This document shows, in pieces, positions 1-10,124 of a DNA stretch of 64,000 nucleotides. A model generated the notes under the pieces. It saw nothing but the letters and a program-made list of their open reading frames with translations. It ran no database searches and had not been told where the DNA came from. Source of the DNA: Bifidobacterium pluvialisilvae (GTDB taxonomy: Bacteria > Actinomycetota > Actinomycetes > Actinomycetales > Bifidobacteriaceae); assembly GCF_019331695.1 (NCBI RefSeq), contig NZ_JAHBBI010000001.1, positions 1-64,000 of the forward strand, written 5' to 3'. The position numbers and the translations under genes were made by a program. Positions within the stretch are counted from its first letter, which is position 1, and every line of letters begins with the position of its first letter.

Positions 1-9
1 AAACAGATT

Positions 10-127
10 TTGCGGCGGTCATGGCCCGGGGGAGACGCCCGGTCCCATTCCGAACCCGGAAGCTAAGACCCGGCACGGCGATGGTACTGCACCCGACAGG
101 GTGTGGGAGAGTAGCACACCGCCGCAA
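10..127 (+). rRNA. rrf: 5S ribosomal RNA
   Basis: The 118-base segment has the 5S layout. The 5' end TTGCGGCGG pairs with the 3' end CCGCCGCAA to form helix I. Between them lie the conserved loop-A region CCATTCCGAACCCGGAAG and the GGGAGAGTAG segment near the 3' end. It is the distal gene of an rRNA operon whose 16S and 23S genes lie outside the window. The exact ends are set only by the terminal helix and could shift by one or two bases. Confidence 0.95.
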
Positions 128-140
128 TACACACGTTACG

Positions 141-178
141 AGGAGGCCCGATGGCACACGCCACCGGGCCTCCTCTTA
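141..178 (+). terminator. rRNA operon terminator
   Basis: A GC-rich hairpin follows the 5S gene: AGGAGGCCCG pairs with CGGGCCTCCT across a short loop and is followed by TCTTATAT. Position and shape fit a rho-independent terminator of the rRNA operon. Confidence 0.8.
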
Positions 179-277
179 TATCCAGACGCGGGGACCCCCG
201 ACAGGCCACATCGCCACCGGGACTCCCCTTTTTTCATACTTGCACAACCAGCCATGGGGAAGTGGAAGACATGTAAT

Positions 278-329
278 ACGAAAAAGGGGCTTGCACACGA
301 CAATGACGTGTGCAAGTCCCTTTTTCGTA
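278..329 (-). terminator. ilvD terminator, possibly bidirectional
   Basis: A long stem pairs ACGAAAAAGGGGCTTGCACA with TGTGCAAGTCCCTTTTTCGT. Read on the minus strand, directly after the ilvD stop codon, it ends in a U-rich tail. The A-run on the other side gives a U-tail on the plus strand as well, so it could also back up the rRNA operon terminator. Confidence 0.8.
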
Positions 330-344
330 CTTCAGGCGTGCCTA

Positions 345-2210
345 TCAGGCGAGGCCGGAGAGCTTATTGATGAGCTCCGGATCTCGCGTAGCACCCTTGT
401 CGGCGGAGCGGGCGAAGGCGGCGTAGGCCTTGAGGGCCTGCGAGACCTTGCGGTCGCGGTGGGCCACGTAGCCGTCGCCGGCCTCGAGCTCACGACGACG
501 CTCGGCGAGCTGCTCGTCGGTCAGCTCCACGTTCACCGTGCGGGCCTCGATGTCGATGTTGATGATGTCGCCGTTCTTGATGAGCGCCACCGGGCCCTTG
601 TTCGCGGCCTCGGGAGCCATGTGGCCGATGGCGAGGCCCGAGGAGCCGCCGGAGTAGCGGCCGTCGGTGAGCATGGCGACCTGCTTGCCGATGCCCTTGC
701 CCTTGACGAAGGAGGTCGGGTACAGCATCTCCTGCATGCCCGGGCCGCCCTTCGGGCCCTCGTAGCGGATCACCAGCGCCATGCCCGGCTTCAGCGTGTC
801 GTTGAGGATGACCTCGATGGCCTGCTCCTGCGATTCGACCACCAGGGCCGGTCCGCGGAACTTCCAGATCTCCTGCGGCACGCCGGCGGTCTTCACCACG
901 CAGCCGTCGGGGGCGAGGTTGCCGCGCAGCACGGCGAGGCCGCCCTCGTGGATTTCCGGATGGTCGATATCGTGGATGGCGCCATGCTCGCGGTCGGTGT
1001 CAAGCGTGTCGAACGTGGTCTCATGCGTCCACGGTTCGGGGGAGATGATGTGGCCCGGCGCGGCCTTGTACATCTTCTTGGCTTCCTCGGTGCAGGTGGG
1101 GCGCATGATGTCCCAGTCGTCGAGCTTGGCCTCCAGCGACGGGTAGTCGATGGAATGAACGTCCTTGTGCAGCTTGCCGGCACGGTCGAGTTCGCCGAGG
1201 ATGCCGGTGATGCCGCCGGCACGATGCACGTCGGAGATCTCCCACTTGCCGGACGGGCTGGCCTTGCAGATGCAGGGCACGGTGTGCGAGATGCGTTCGA
1301 TGTCGTCGAGCGTGAAGTCCACATCGGCGGACTGGGCCATCGCGAGGATGTGCAGCACCGTGTTCGTCGAACCGCCCATGGCCACGTCCATGGTCATGGC
1401 GTTCTCGAACGCGTGCTTGGTGGCGATGGAGCGCGGCAGCACGGAATCGTCGGAATCCTTGTAGTACCGGTTCGCGATCTTCACGACCTGCTGCGCGGCG
1501 CGCTTGAACAGGTCCTTGCGGTACTTGTGGGAGGCGAGGATCGTGCCGTTGCCGGGCAGTGCCAGACCGATGGCCTCGGTCAGGCAGTTCATCGAATTGG
1601 CGGTGAACATGCCGGCGCAGGAACCGCAGGTCGGGCACACGGTCTTCTCGTAGTTGAGCAGGTCCTCCTCGGAGACGTTGTCGTCGGCGGAGGCATACAT
1701 CACGGAGATGAGGTCGGTGTTCTTCTTCACGGTGCCGTCGGCGAGCACCGTGGTGCCGGCCTCCATCGGGCCGCCGGAGACGAACACGGTCGGGATGTTG
1801 AGACGCAGCGCGGCCATGAGCATGCCCGGCACGACCTTGTCGCAGTTCGGGATGCAGATCAGCGCGTCGGCGCAGTGCGCGTTGCACTGGTATTCCACGG
1901 TGTCGGCGATGATGTCGCGGGAGGGCAGCGAGTACAGCATGCCCGTGTGGCCCATGGCGATGCCGTCGTCGACGGCCATGGTGTTGAACTCGCGCGGGAT
2001 GCCGCCGGCCTCCTTGATGGCCTCGGAGACGATGCGCCCCACCTTGTTCAGGTGCACATGGCCCGGGAGGAACTCGTCGAAGGAATTGGCGATGGCGATG
2101 ATGGGCTTCTTGCCCATGTCGTTACCGTCGACACCAGCGGCGCGGTAAAGGGCGCGAGCGCCCGCGAATACACGTCCAGTCATTAGTTTTGCAGATCGCA
2201 TTTCTGTCAT
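345..2210 (-). CDS. ilvD: dihydroxy-acid dehydratase
   Basis: IlvD dehydrates 2,3-dihydroxy-isovalerate and 2,3-dihydroxy-3-methylvalerate in the valine/isoleucine pathway (cytosolic, iron-sulfur cluster enzyme). The 621-residue product is of family length. It shows the IlvD/Edd signature cysteines: NCDKVVPG near residue 123 and [18 protein letters not shown] near residue 190-207. The glycine-rich C-terminal block [14 protein letters not shown] is also present. An ATG lies at 2210 and a second in-frame ATG at 2201. GGAG is only 2 bases from the first but 11 from the second, so the true start may be 2201; a start at 2234 would add unconserved residues. The gene stands alone, convergent to the rRNA operon and divergent from rpoZ. 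Confidence 0.95.
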   Translation of the reverse strand: MTEMRSAKLMTGRVFAGARALYRAAGVDGNDMGKKPIIAIANSFDEFLPGHVHLNKVGRIVSEAIKEAGGIPREFNTMAVDDGIAMGHTGMLYSLPSRDIIADTVEYQCNAHCADALICIPNCDKVVPGMLMAALRLNIPTVFVSGGPMEAGTTVLADGTVKKNTDLISVMYASADDNVSEEDLLNYEKTVCPTCGSCAGMFTANSMNCLTEAIGLALPGNGTILASHKYRKDLFKRAAQQVVKIANRYYKDSDDSVLPRSIATKHAFENAMTMDVAMGGSTNTVLHILAMAQSADVDFTLDDIERISHTVPCICKASPSGKWEISDVHRAGGITGILGELDRAGKLHKDVHSIDYPSLEAKLDDWDIMRPTCTEEAKKMYKAAPGHIISPEPWTHETTFDTLDTDREHGAIHDIDHPEIHEGGLAVLRGNLAPDGCVVKTAGVPQEIWKFRGPALVVESQEQAIEVILNDTLKPGMALVIRYEGPKGGPGMQEMLYPTSFVKGKGIGKQVAMLTDGRYSGGSSGLAIGHMAPEAANKGPVALIKNGDIINIDIEARTVNVELTDEQLAERRRELEAGDGYVAHRDRKVSQALKAYAAFARSADKGATRDPELINKLSGLA

Positions 2211-2285
2211 GGCTCCATTCAACCATCGGGCCAAGGCGTACGTTCGTGCTAGTGTCGATATATGGAAGGATTTTCACATTAGGTC

Positions 2286-2314
2286 TTCACAAAATGGCCG
2301 TTATGGGGTAAAAT
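2286..2314 (+). promoter_or_regulatory. putative rpoZ promoter
   Basis: TTCACA (2286-2291) and TAAAAT (2309-2314) are separated by 17 bases, matching a sigma-70-type housekeeping promoter, about 48 bases upstream of the rpoZ ATG. Predicted only from box similarity and spacing. Confidence 0.5.
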
Positions 2315-2362
2315 CCATTCGATTATCAAAGTACTTTCATCCAGTACAAGTTTGGAGCACCA

Positions 2363-2647
2363 ATGACACTTGGCACCAATCCGGAGCCTCAGGGACTTGC
2401 TGATCCCCCTATCGACGATCTGATGCAGCACGCGGATTCCAAGTACGCGCTCGCCATCTTCGCCGCGAAGCGCGCCCGTCAGATCAATTCCTACTTCACC
2501 CAGCTCAACGAGGGTCTGCTGCAGAACGTCGGACCGCTGGTCGAATACCAGAACCAGGAGAAGCCGCTGTCCATCGCGTTCCGCGAGATCAACGACGGCC
2601 TGCTCGAGGAGACGCTCGGCGAGGACGACGTCAACGAGGGCAACTGA
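2363..2647 (+). CDS. rpoZ: DNA-directed RNA polymerase omega subunit
   Basis: The 94-residue product carries the actinobacterial omega signature: [20 protein letters not shown] followed by AKRARQIN and [12 protein letters not shown]. These regions contact the beta-prime C-terminus, where omega acts as an assembly chaperone of RNA polymerase. The ATG follows GGAG at a 6-base spacing. The C-terminus is acidic (GEDDVNEGN). Its own promoter and a downstream terminator suggest a monocistronic gene, lying between ilvD (divergent) and metK. Confidence 0.95.
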   Translation: MTLGTNPEPQGLADPPIDDLMQHADSKYALAIFAAKRARQINSYFTQLNEGLLQNVGPLVEYQNQEKPLSIAFREINDGLLEETLGEDDVNEGN

Positions 2648-2777
2648 TTCGACATCACGACAACCGCGACAAACGATTGACGTTCGACACATTGCTCGGC
2701 CGTGTGCATAATATCGGCGACACGCTTGCCGACCATGCGGATGTCGAGTACAACTGAACGTCAGGAGCGAACGCACT

Positions 2778-2821
2778 GAGGCTCGCGCCGGCCATGACCA
2801 TGGCCTGGCACGAGCCTTTTT
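2778..2821 (+). terminator. terminator between rpoZ and metK
   Basis: AGGCTCG and CCATG pair with CATGG and CGAGCCT in a hairpin (minor mismatches in mid-stem), followed by TTTTTC. It would end rpoZ transcription, or a short transcript starting near the CATAAT at 2707-2712. Confidence 0.7.
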
Positions 2822-2956
2822 CATAGCCTACGTATATTCGTAGCCCCCAGCAGATCGATATTCCGACGGCCCCGCTCGGCTCCCACAATAGAACAACCAA
2901 CCGTATCATTGTGCCTCGCAGCGTATGCGGGGCGATAAGTCCGAAAGAGGGATGAT

Positions 2957-4180
2957 ATGACCAATCAGGAGCGCAAGCTCATCTCCGCCGAATCCGTGAC
3001 CGAAGGCCACCCCGACAAGGTCTGCGACCAGATCTCCGACGAAATCCTCGACGAACTGCTCAGGCAGGACCCGCAGTCCCACGTGGCCGTCGAAACGTCC
3101 GCCGCGACCGGCGTGTTCCTTGTCTTCGGCGAGGTGACGAGCGAGGGCTACGTCGACGTGCAGTCCAAGGTGCGCGAGACGCTGCGCCGCATCGGCTACA
3201 CGTCCTCCGAGGTCGGCCTCGACGCCGACTCCTGCGGCGTGATCGTGGCCATCACCGGCCAGAGCGCCGAAATCAACCAGGGCGTCGCCCGCCTGACCGG
3301 CGAGAAGGAGTCCGAGGCCAGCCGCGAGGAGCGTTACGAGGCCCAGGGCGCCGGCGACCAGGGCGTCATGTTCGGCTACGCCACCGACGAGACCGACGTG
3401 CTCATGCCGCTGCCCGTCTACTTGGCGCACCGTCTCGCCTACCGTCTGACCGAGGTCCGCAAGAGCGGCGAGGTGGCGCATCTGCGTCCGGACGGCAAGA
3501 CCCAGGTGACCATCGAATACGACGAGAACAACCATCCGCTGCGCGTGGATACCGTGCTCATCTCCACGCAGCACGATCCCGAGGCCACGCAGGCATGGCT
3601 GCGCGACGAACTCAAGGCCCACGTCATCGACCCCGTGCTCGACGAGGTGCTCGGCGACACGGTGAAGCATGACGACTACCGTCAGCTCGTCAACCCGACC
3701 GGCTCCTTCATCCTCGGCGGACCGGCCGCGGACGCCGGCCTGACCGGTCGCAAGATCATCGTCGACACCTACGGCGGCGCGGCCCACCACGGCGGCGGCG
3801 CGTTCAGCGGCAAGGACCCGTCGAAGGTGGACCGTTCCGCCGCGTACGCGACCCGCTGGGTGGCCAAGAACATCGTGGCGGCCGGTCTCGCGCACCGTGT
3901 CGAGGTGCAGGTGGCGTACGCCATCGGCGTGGCCGACCCCGTGTCCGTCAACGTGGAGACGTTCGGCACAGAGATCGGCGGCGTGACCCGCGAGCAACTC
4001 CAGCAGGCCGTGCGCAAGGTGTTCGACCTGCGCCCTGCCGCCATCATCGACGAACTCGACCTCAAGCGCCCCATCTACGCGAAGACCGCCGCCTATGGCC
4101 ACTTCGGCCGCGTGGACGTGGAGTTCCCGTGGGAGAGGACCGACAAGGTCGACGAATTGAAGGCCGCGATCGCGGAGTGA
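2957..4180 (+). CDS. metK: S-adenosylmethionine synthase
   Basis: MetK makes S-adenosylmethionine from ATP and methionine (cytosolic tetramer). The 407 residues match family length. The N-terminal [17 protein letters not shown] block carries the ATP-phosphate histidine and the Mg aspartate. The P-loop-like [22 protein letters not shown] signature region lies near residues 273-294 and GHFGR near the C-terminus. The ATG follows an AAAGAGGGA ribosome-binding site. An upstream terminator makes it an independent unit. In this pathway SAM feeds methyltransferases such as RsmB, encoded 5 kb downstream. Confidence 0.97.
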   Translation: MTNQERKLISAESVTEGHPDKVCDQISDEILDELLRQDPQSHVAVETSAATGVFLVFGEVTSEGYVDVQSKVRETLRRIGYTSSEVGLDADSCGVIVAITGQSAEINQGVARLTGEKESEASREERYEAQGAGDQGVMFGYATDETDVLMPLPVYLAHRLAYRLTEVRKSGEVAHLRPDGKTQVTIEYDENNHPLRVDTVLISTQHDPEATQAWLRDELKAHVIDPVLDEVLGDTVKHDDYRQLVNPTGSFILGGPAADAGLTGRKIIVDTYGGAAHHGGGAFSGKDPSKVDRSAAYATRWVAKNIVAAGLAHRVEVQVAYAIGVADPVSVNVETFGTEIGGVTREQLQQAVRKVFDLRPAAIIDELDLKRPIYAKTAAYGHFGRVDVEFPWERTDKVDELKAAIAE

Positions 4181-4200
4181 TTTGTTTGATTCGTTAAATC

Positions 4201-4233
4201 AGTGGCTGGTTTCTAGTAGGAAGCCAGTTACTG
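4201..4233 (+). terminator. hairpin after metK
   Basis: AGTGGCTGGTTTC pairs with GGAAGCCAGTTACT, partly through G-U pairs, 20 bases after the metK stop. There is no U-run after it, so it may stabilise the 3' end rather than terminate by itself. Confidence 0.4.
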
Positions 4234-4237
4234 GTGG

Positions 4238-4412
4238 GAAAGCCGGCATATCGTTCTCGACACACTCAAGGCCGTTCGGCCGCCGCTCCAGTGTCTGCTC
4301 GGCACAGCCTAGCAGACACTTCCGCTAGCTTACGGTCGAGAACGATATGCCGGCTTTCGGCGTATGAGATGGCGCTGCTTACGGTCGAGAATGGTGTGCC
4401 GATTTTCTGCGT
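4238..4412. repeat. nested inverted-repeat element
   Basis: Two perfect 23-base arms (4238-4260 and 4335-4357; core TCGAGAACGATATGCCGGC) face each other. They enclose a second inverted repeat, AGTGTCTGCT (4289-4298) against AGCAGACACT (4311-4320). A degenerate third arm in direct orientation follows 49 bases on (4377-4412, GCTTACGGTCGAGAA conserved, then diverged). No coding potential is evident. It fills the metK-priA gap and looks like a small palindromic repeat family. Whether further copies exist elsewhere in the genome is not visible here. Confidence 0.75.
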
Positions 4413-4472
4413 CTTCGGGGAGCGGCTGCGTCGACCTTGGTTCGGTGGGAGCGTGGATGGTAGGGTGATGGG

Positions 4473-6683
4473 ATGAGCGGGATGCATGCGGAGCAGCTGA
4501 CGCTTGACGGCCTGGCGCCGCGGCGTCGACGCAAGCGCGCGCCCGCCGAGAAGACCCCTGCGGCCCGGCATCCCATAGCGCGCGTGGTCATCGACGTGCA
4601 GGCCACGCATCTGGGACGTACCTTCGATTATCTCGTCGATGAGAAACAGTCTGACGTCGCCCAACCCGGCGTGCGCGTGCGCGTGCGATTCGGACACAAG
4701 CTGCTTGACGGGTTCATCTGGGAGCGTGCCGACTCCAGCGACACCCCGTCGTCATCCCTGCGGTTCATCGAACGCGTGGCCTCGCCGCGAATCATCCTCT
4801 CCCCGCGGATGCGCGACGACATCACCCGCATCGCCGACGCGTTCGGCGGTACGCGGGCCAACATCCTGCGCGTGGCGGTGCCGCCGCGCAGCGCCAAGGT
4901 GGACAAGGAATGGAAACCGGGCGGCAAGGCCGTGGCCGCAAGGGCCGACGAACTCGCCGTCACCCTGGACGAACCCACCGTCAAGGCGTTCTCGCGCATC
5001 GAATCAAGCTATGCCTCGGCCTCGCGGCTGAAGCAGACGCTGGACGCCCGCTCCTACGGCCATATCATCTGGGACAACCTGCCCGGCCCGCGGCTATGGG
5101 CCAAGGACCTCGCATGGGCCGTGGCCACCATGCTCATGCACGGACGCTCCGCCGTCGTAGTGCTGCCGGACATGCGGCACGTGGCCGACATGGCCCGCTC
5201 ACTCGCCGCATACGGCCTGCGTCCGTTCGCGCCATCGCCGACCGGCAACGGCGTATGGGGCGGCGACGTGGCCACCCTGGGCGCATCCATGGCGCCGGAA
5301 CTGCGCTACCGCTCCTATATGGCCGTGGCCGAAGGCGCCGTGCGATGCGTCATCGGCGTGCGTGCGGCCATGTATGCGCCGGTCGAGGGCCCCGCCCTGT
5401 TCGCCATCGTCGACGACGTGGCATACCAGAACGCCGACGGGCTCATGCCCTACGCGCAGGCCCGCGACGTGCTGCGGCTGCGCGCCAAGGCCCACGGGGG
5501 AGTGTTCCTCGCCGCCGGGCACGCCAGAAGTCCCATAAGCCAATGGGAGACGACCCATGATTCGCACGTGGTGGACGTGCATGCGCTGCCGGCCGCGGCC
5601 AGGGACCTGACCCCGTGGGGCCGATGGCTCAACCATGAGGAGCTGGCGCGGCTGGCGGACCCGGCCATAGGGGCGCGGGTGCCGCACACCGCCGTCACCG
5701 CCATGCAGCGGGCGCTCAACAAGGGCCCTGTGCTGCTGTCCGTGCCGCATCGGGGCGCGGGGACCGTGCTGGCGTGCGCGCACTGCCATGCACGCGCACG
5801 ATGCCTCAAATGCACCGGGCCGCTACGGCAGATGCCCGCCGCGGCGCCGCAATGCGCCTGGTGCGGGGCCGCGGCCGTGGACTGGCATTGCAGGTCCTGT
5901 TCCTGCCCCCGCATGCGTGGCGTGCGCGTGAGCGCCGAAGGCACCATGCGCGAGCTTCAGGGGCTGGTGCGTGGCGTGCCCATCATGATTTCCACGCCGA
6001 ACCAGCCCCGGGGCATCATCGAGGACGTCGTGGACAAGCCCCAGCTGGTGATCGCCACACCCGGCGCCGAACCGCGCGTGGCACCCGCATCCGGGACGGC
6101 CGGCACGGCCGGATACCGGGCCGTGGTCATCCTCGACGCATGGACCAGCCTGTATGCGCCCGGACTCGACGCCCGCGTCGACGCGCTCACCGCATGGATG
6201 CGGGCGGCGGCGCTCTGCGTGCCCCGCACCCAAGGAGGCCAGGTGCTGCTCATAGGGGAGTCCGACCCCTCACTGGCACAGTCGCTCGTCATGTGGGACC
6301 CGCGCATCCTCGCCGCCAAGGAGGTCGAGGAACGCGCCGCGACCGTGTTCCCGCCCAGCGTCGCCGCCGCCGCGGTCTGGGGCGAACGCGCCGCCGTCAT
6401 GACCCTGCTCGACCGCATCGGCGCATTGGACGGCGACCTGAGCGTCGTGCGGGCCGGAGGCGTCGATTGGCCCTCCGTGCTCGGCCCCGTGCCCATCGCC
6501 CCGGAACGGCGCATGGGCCGTCAACTGGAGGAGACCTCGGACCGGGTGCGTGCGCTCGTGCGCGTGCCGAGGGACCGTGCGGACGGGCTCGCCGACCGGC
6601 TGCGCACCGCCGTGGCCCGACATGTGGCCTCGCGGTCCCACGGCGAGCTGCGGTTCGCCGTCGATCCCAAGGACGTCATCTAG
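4473..6683 (+). CDS. priA: PriA-type primosome protein lacking helicase motifs
   Basis: The product (736 residues) has the PriA DNA-binding N-terminus (ARVVIDVQATHLGRTFDYLV and VRVRFGHKLLDGFIW). It also has a zinc-binding cysteine module at about residues 435-477 (CAHC, CLKC, CAWC, CRSC). The Walker A loop expected after the DNA-binding domain is absent: the region reads GHIIWDNLPGPRLWAKDLAW with no GxGKT, and no DEEH box is seen. This is the known actinobacterial form, annotated as probably without helicase activity. It is likely to act in replication restart as a DNA-binding or loading scaffold. TAGGGT lies 6 bases before the ATG with no good Shine-Dalgarno sequence, so transcription may be leaderless. 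Confidence 0.88.
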   Translation: MSGMHAEQLTLDGLAPRRRRKRAPAEKTPAARHPIARVVIDVQATHLGRTFDYLVDEKQSDVAQPGVRVRVRFGHKLLDGFIWERADSSDTPSSSLRFIERVASPRIILSPRMRDDITRIADAFGGTRANILRVAVPPRSAKVDKEWKPGGKAVAARADELAVTLDEPTVKAFSRIESSYASASRLKQTLDARSYGHIIWDNLPGPRLWAKDLAWAVATMLMHGRSAVVVLPDMRHVADMARSLAAYGLRPFAPSPTGNGVWGGDVATLGASMAPELRYRSYMAVAEGAVRCVIGVRAAMYAPVEGPALFAIVDDVAYQNADGLMPYAQARDVLRLRAKAHGGVFLAAGHARSPISQWETTHDSHVVDVHALPAAARDLTPWGRWLNHEELARLADPAIGARVPHTAVTAMQRALNKGPVLLSVPHRGAGTVLACAHCHARARCLKCTGPLRQMPAAAPQCAWCGAAAVDWHCRSCSCPRMRGVRVSAEGTMRELQGLVRGVPIMISTPNQPRGIIEDVVDKPQLVIATPGAEPRVAPASGTAGTAGYRAVVILDAWTSLYAPGLDARVDALTAWMRAAALCVPRTQGGQVLLIGESDPSLAQSLVMWDPRILAAKEVEERAATVFPPSVAAAAVWGERAAVMTLLDRIGALDGDLSVVRAGGVDWPSVLGPVPIAPERRMGRQLEETSDRVRALVRVPRDRADGLADRLRTAVARHVASRSHGELRFAVDPKDVI

Positions 6684-6753
6684 GCGTGTCCGGACATCGT
6701 CCTTGTGCCGTGTTTCGATGGATTGTGAATCGCAGGCTCATCAGAAAGGACTC

Positions 6754-7461
6754 ATGATGAAGGGCTGGCCAGGAGAGCCGAACATGGAATACGACGTGCT
6801 CGTCGGCGAGGGGGCCGCGGCCGCGGCCATGGGCAAACCGATCGAGAACGTGATCTTCGACTTCGGCAACGTGCTGATCTATTGGAACCCCGAAGCGGCG
6901 ATGCTGCCTCGGTACAGCCAGCACACCATCGACGAGTTCCTCGACAACGACATCTCCGGATTCTACGACGCCAACGACATGATGGACGGCGGCGCCACCA
7001 TGGAGGAGGGCATCGCATGGATGCGTCGCACCCATGGCGACAAATGGGCCGACATGCTGACGTACTATCTCGCCAACTTCCGCGACTCCCTCACCGGCAT
7101 CGTGCCGGGGGCGCGCGTGCTGCTCAACGACCTGAAGGCCGCCGGCATCGGCGTATGGGGACTGTCGAACTGGGCCGCGGAACTGTTCCACGTCGCCGAG
7201 GAGCAATGCGACATCCTGCCGATGCTCGACGGCAGGCTGGTCTCCGGATTCGTCCACCTGCGCAAGCCCCACAAGGACATCTACGAGCGTGCGCTGCAGG
7301 AGTTCGGCATCGATGCGCAGGGCAGCGTGTTCGTCGACGACAAGGCCATGAACATCGTCGGGGCCAACGAGGCCGGCATCCGTGGCGTACGGTTCTCCGA
7401 CCCGCAGAAGCTGCGCGCGCTGCTCATCGCCGAAGGCGTCGGCATCCCCGGCGTGCAGTAA
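6754..7461 (+). CDS. HAD-superfamily hydrolase (YihX-like)
   Basis: A 235-residue HAD phosphatase of subfamily IA. Motif I is FDFGNVL (nucleophile Asp near residue 36), motif II GLSNW, motif III KPHKDIY and motif IV FVDDKAMNIVGA. The D-x-G-N form of motif I is typical of YihX/GS1-like sugar-phosphate phosphatases; YihX hydrolyses glucose 1-phosphate. The true substrate here is unknown. AGAAAGGA precedes two adjacent ATGs (6754 and 6757); spacing favours the second, so the product may be one residue shorter. It lies between priA and fmt with short gaps, so co-transcription is plausible. Confidence 0.85.
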   Translation: MMKGWPGEPNMEYDVLVGEGAAAAAMGKPIENVIFDFGNVLIYWNPEAAMLPRYSQHTIDEFLDNDISGFYDANDMMDGGATMEEGIAWMRRTHGDKWADMLTYYLANFRDSLTGIVPGARVLLNDLKAAGIGVWGLSNWAAELFHVAEEQCDILPMLDGRLVSGFVHLRKPHKDIYERALQEFGIDAQGSVFVDDKAMNIVGANEAGIRGVRFSDPQKLRALLIAEGVGIPGVQ

Positions 7462-7540
7462 CCGCCGGAGCCTTTCGCAAGGCCACCGGAATCCCGCTGC
7501 ATGTCATCACCACATGTCATCAAACGGAAAGGAACCGTGA

Positions 7541-8500
7541 TTGAGAATTCTGTTCTGTGGCACGCCTGACGTGGCCGTGCCGTCGCTCAAGGCGCTCGCC
7601 GAAGCCGAAGGCATTGACGTGGCCTGTGTGCTGACCCGCCCCGACGCGCCGAAGGGCCGTGGACGTCGGCTGATGCCCAGCCCCGTCAAGCAGGCGGCGA
7701 ACGAGCTCGGCATCCCCGTCATCGACGGCAACCCCCGTGACCCGGGCTTCGTCGACGAACTGGCCCGATGGGACGTCGAGGCCGCGGCCGTCGTGGCCTA
7801 CGGGCGCATCCTGCCGCAGTCGGCGCTCGACGCCCTGCCCAGGGGCTGGTACAACCTGCACTTCTCGCTGCTTCCCCAATGGCGCGGCGCCGCGCCGGCT
7901 CAGCGCGCGGTCTGGTCCGGGCAGCCGGCCACCGGATCCACCGTGTTCCGCATCACCCTCGGCATGGACGAAGGCCCCATACTCATGCAGAACCATATCG
8001 AGATCGGTGGGCGCGAAACCTCCGGCGAGCTTCTGGACGCCATGGCGGTCAGCGGCGCCCCGCTGCTGGTCCGCGCCATGCAGGCGGTGGCCGACGGCAC
8101 CGCGACCGAGACCGAACAGCCGTCGCAGGGCGTGACCCTGGCGGACAAGATCCGCAGCGAGGACGCCCACGTGTCATTCGACGCACCGGTCGCCGACATC
8201 GACCGCCAGATCCGCGCATGCACCCCCGAGCCCGGGGCATGGTGCGCGTTCCGTCCGGGAGCCGACGCTGAACCCATCACCCTGCACATCCTGTCCGCCA
8301 TCCCCGCGGACACCGCCCGCCCCAACGTGCCCACGGATCTTGCCGCCGGAGCGGTCCGGGCCGGCAAACGCAACGTGTGGGTCGGCGCCGCCGACGGCCC
8401 CCTGGAACTGCTGGAGGTCAAGGCGCAGGGCAAGAAGGCCATGAAGGCGGCCGATTGGGCCCGCGGGGCACGACTGGAAGCGGGGGCGCGCTGTGACTGA
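7541..8500 (+). CDS. fmt: methionyl-tRNA formyltransferase
   Basis: Fmt formylates initiator Met-tRNA using 10-formyl-tetrahydrofolate. The 319-residue product has the N-terminal [12 protein letters not shown] block and the catalytic triad in family positions: Asn105 and His107 in [14 protein letters not shown], and Asp143 in [11 protein letters not shown]-terminal tRNA-binding domain follows. The start is TTG at 7541, preceded by GGAAAGGA at a workable distance; no in-frame ATG lies nearby. The stop overlaps the start of rsmB by 8 bases, so the two are translationally coupled. Confidence 0.95.
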   Translation: MRILFCGTPDVAVPSLKALAEAEGIDVACVLTRPDAPKGRGRRLMPSPVKQAANELGIPVIDGNPRDPGFVDELARWDVEAAAVVAYGRILPQSALDALPRGWYNLHFSLLPQWRGAAPAQRAVWSGQPATGSTVFRITLGMDEGPILMQNHIEIGGRETSGELLDAMAVSGAPLLVRAMQAVADGTATETEQPSQGVTLADKIRSEDAHVSFDAPVADIDRQIRACTPEPGAWCAFRPGADAEPITLHILSAIPADTARPNVPTDLAAGAVRAGKRNVWVGAADGPLELLEVKAQGKKAMKAADWARGARLEAGARCD

Positions 8501-10022
8501 TGGCGGTCGAACCGTCTCGCAGCCGCGGGGCGATCATGATTCCCGACGTCCGGGCGGCCACCGCGGAGGCGCGTCCCGCCGGCCGGGCAACAAGCCGACC
8601 GGCGATCCCAGACTGGTCGCCTACGACGTGACCGCGCGCGTCAGCGCCACCGACAGCTTCAGCAACCTGCTGCTGCCCAAGGCGCTTGCCGCCGCCGGCA
8701 TGGATTCGCGCGGCAACGCGTTCGCCACGCAGATCGTCTACGGCACGCAGCGGTGGCGCGGACTGCTCGATGCCGTCATCGAGGCCGCGGCCAAACGTCC
8801 CGTGACCGCCATCGACGCCCGCAGCCTCGATGTGCTGCGCGTCGGCGCCTACCAGGCGCTGTTCATGAACGTCGCCGACCATGCCGCTGTTTCGCAGACC
8901 GTGGACCTGGCCAGAAGACGCGCGGGCTCGAGGTCCGCCGGATTCGTCAACGCGGTCATGCGCCGCATCGTGGCCCGCGGCCTCAAGGAATGGCAGTCCG
9001 TGGTGGTCTCCCGCATCGGCAAGGACCAGCCGGCGCGGCGTCTCGCCGTACGCTATTCGCACCCGCAGTGGATAGTCGAGGAGCTGACCCACGCGTGGCG
9101 GGCCGCCGGATACGCCGGCGCCGGGGAACCCGGCGACGCCGCCGTCGAGGCCATGCTCGCCGCCGACAACGACGAACCCGATGTCACGCTGGTGGCACGC
9201 CCCGGACTCGTCGACAGGGATGAACTCATCGCCCAGCTGCCGAAATCGGCACGATATGAGAACGGCCGCTGGAGCCCCTATGCGATTCGTGTGCACGGCG
9301 TGAACCCCGAACGCGTGGACGCCGTACGCCAGGCCAAGGCCGGCGTCGAGGACGAAGGCAGCCAGCTCGCCGCCCTCGCTTTGGCCGACGCCCCGATGGC
9401 GATCGGCGACGATTCGGCGAACGGGGAGGCATGGCTCGACATGTGCGCGGGGCCCGGCGGCAAGACCGCGCTGCTCGCCGCCCTGGCCGCCGTCCGTGGC
9501 GCCACGCTCACCGCCAACGAACCCAGCCACCATCGCGCCGAACTCGTGCGGGACAACACCAAGGCCCTGCCGGATGACGTCATGCTCGACGTGCTGGAGG
9601 AGGACGGCCGCGCCATCGGCCCGGCGCATCCCGGCCGTTTCGACCGCATCCTCGTGGACGCGCCCTGTTCGGGCCTCGGCTCGCTGCGACGCCGTCCCGA
9701 AGCCCGATGGAGGAAAAAGCCGGAGGACCTGACCGAGCTCGCCGGCATCCAGCGGGGACTGCTGGAATCCGCGATGCAGGCGGTGCGCGTGGGCGGCGTC
9801 ATCGCCTACGTGACCTGCTCGCCAGCGCTCGCCGAAACGCGCGACATCGTCGATGCCGTTCTCGACGGACGCGACGACGCCGAACGATTGGACGCCGCGG
9901 CGGTGCTGCGCGGCGTCAGCCCGGACATGCCGTTGCCGGAACATGGCGGCGACGTGCAGCTGTTCGAGCATCTGCACGGCACGGATCAGATGTTCATCAG
10001 CCTGATCAGGCGGACGAAATAG
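8493..10022 (+). CDS. rsmB: 16S rRNA (cytosine-967 C5) methyltransferase, NusB-RsmB type
   Basis: A 509-residue protein begins with a disordered basic stretch (to about residue 40). A NusB-like RNA-binding domain follows, then the RsmB methyltransferase domain. The SAM-binding loop MCAGPGGKT is near residue 317. The two family cysteines are visible: [10 protein letters not shown] (Cys392, motif IV) and [11 protein letters not shown] (Cys442, motif VI). It would methylate C967 of 16S rRNA with SAM. The GTG start at 8493 sits inside the end of fmt. The fmt-rsmB order is common in bacteria. Confidence 0.92.
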   Translation: MTDGGRTVSQPRGDHDSRRPGGHRGGASRRPGNKPTGDPRLVAYDVTARVSATDSFSNLLLPKALAAAGMDSRGNAFATQIVYGTQRWRGLLDAVIEAAAKRPVTAIDARSLDVLRVGAYQALFMNVADHAAVSQTVDLARRRAGSRSAGFVNAVMRRIVARGLKEWQSVVVSRIGKDQPARRLAVRYSHPQWIVEELTHAWRAAGYAGAGEPGDAAVEAMLAADNDEPDVTLVARPGLVDRDELIAQLPKSARYENGRWSPYAIRVHGVNPERVDAVRQAKAGVEDEGSQLAALALADAPMAIGDDSANGEAWLDMCAGPGGKTALLAALAAVRGATLTANEPSHHRAELVRDNTKALPDDVMLDVLEEDGRAIGPAHPGRFDRILVDAPCSGLGSLRRRPEARWRKKPEDLTELAGIQRGLLESAMQAVRVGGVIAYVTCSPALAETRDIVDAVLDGRDDAERLDAAAVLRGVSPDMPLPEHGGDVQLFEHLHGTDQMFISLIRRTK

Positions 10023-10044
10023 CGGGAGTCCGTGAAGGGGAGCC

Positions 10045-10089
10045 ACCCTCAGTCATGCGTTCCGCGTGACAGCTCCCGCCAGCGGGAGC
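10045..10089 (+). repeat. double-hairpin repeat, copy A
   Basis: Layout: ACCCTCAGTC, a small hairpin (ATGCG-TTC-CGCGT, imperfect), ACAGCTCCC, then a second hairpin (GCTCCCGC-CA-GCGGGAGC). The same layout occurs at four other places in the window. It lies between the convergent genes rsmB and ktrA and may also act as a terminator. Confidence 0.75.
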
Positions 10090-10124
10090 GGGGAAGGCCG
10101 AGCCGCTTGGACGGGTGACGTCCT

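Noticed and set aside
21..2186. 721-codon open frame on the plus strand opposite ilvD
   Set aside because: Its translation is Val/Gly/Leu/His-rich shadow sequence, antisense to clearly conserved ilvD. High GC leaves long stop-free antisense frames throughout this window.
2906..4102. 398-codon minus-strand frame opposite metK
   Set aside because: Pure antisense of the conserved metK frame, with no ribosome-binding site or family motif.
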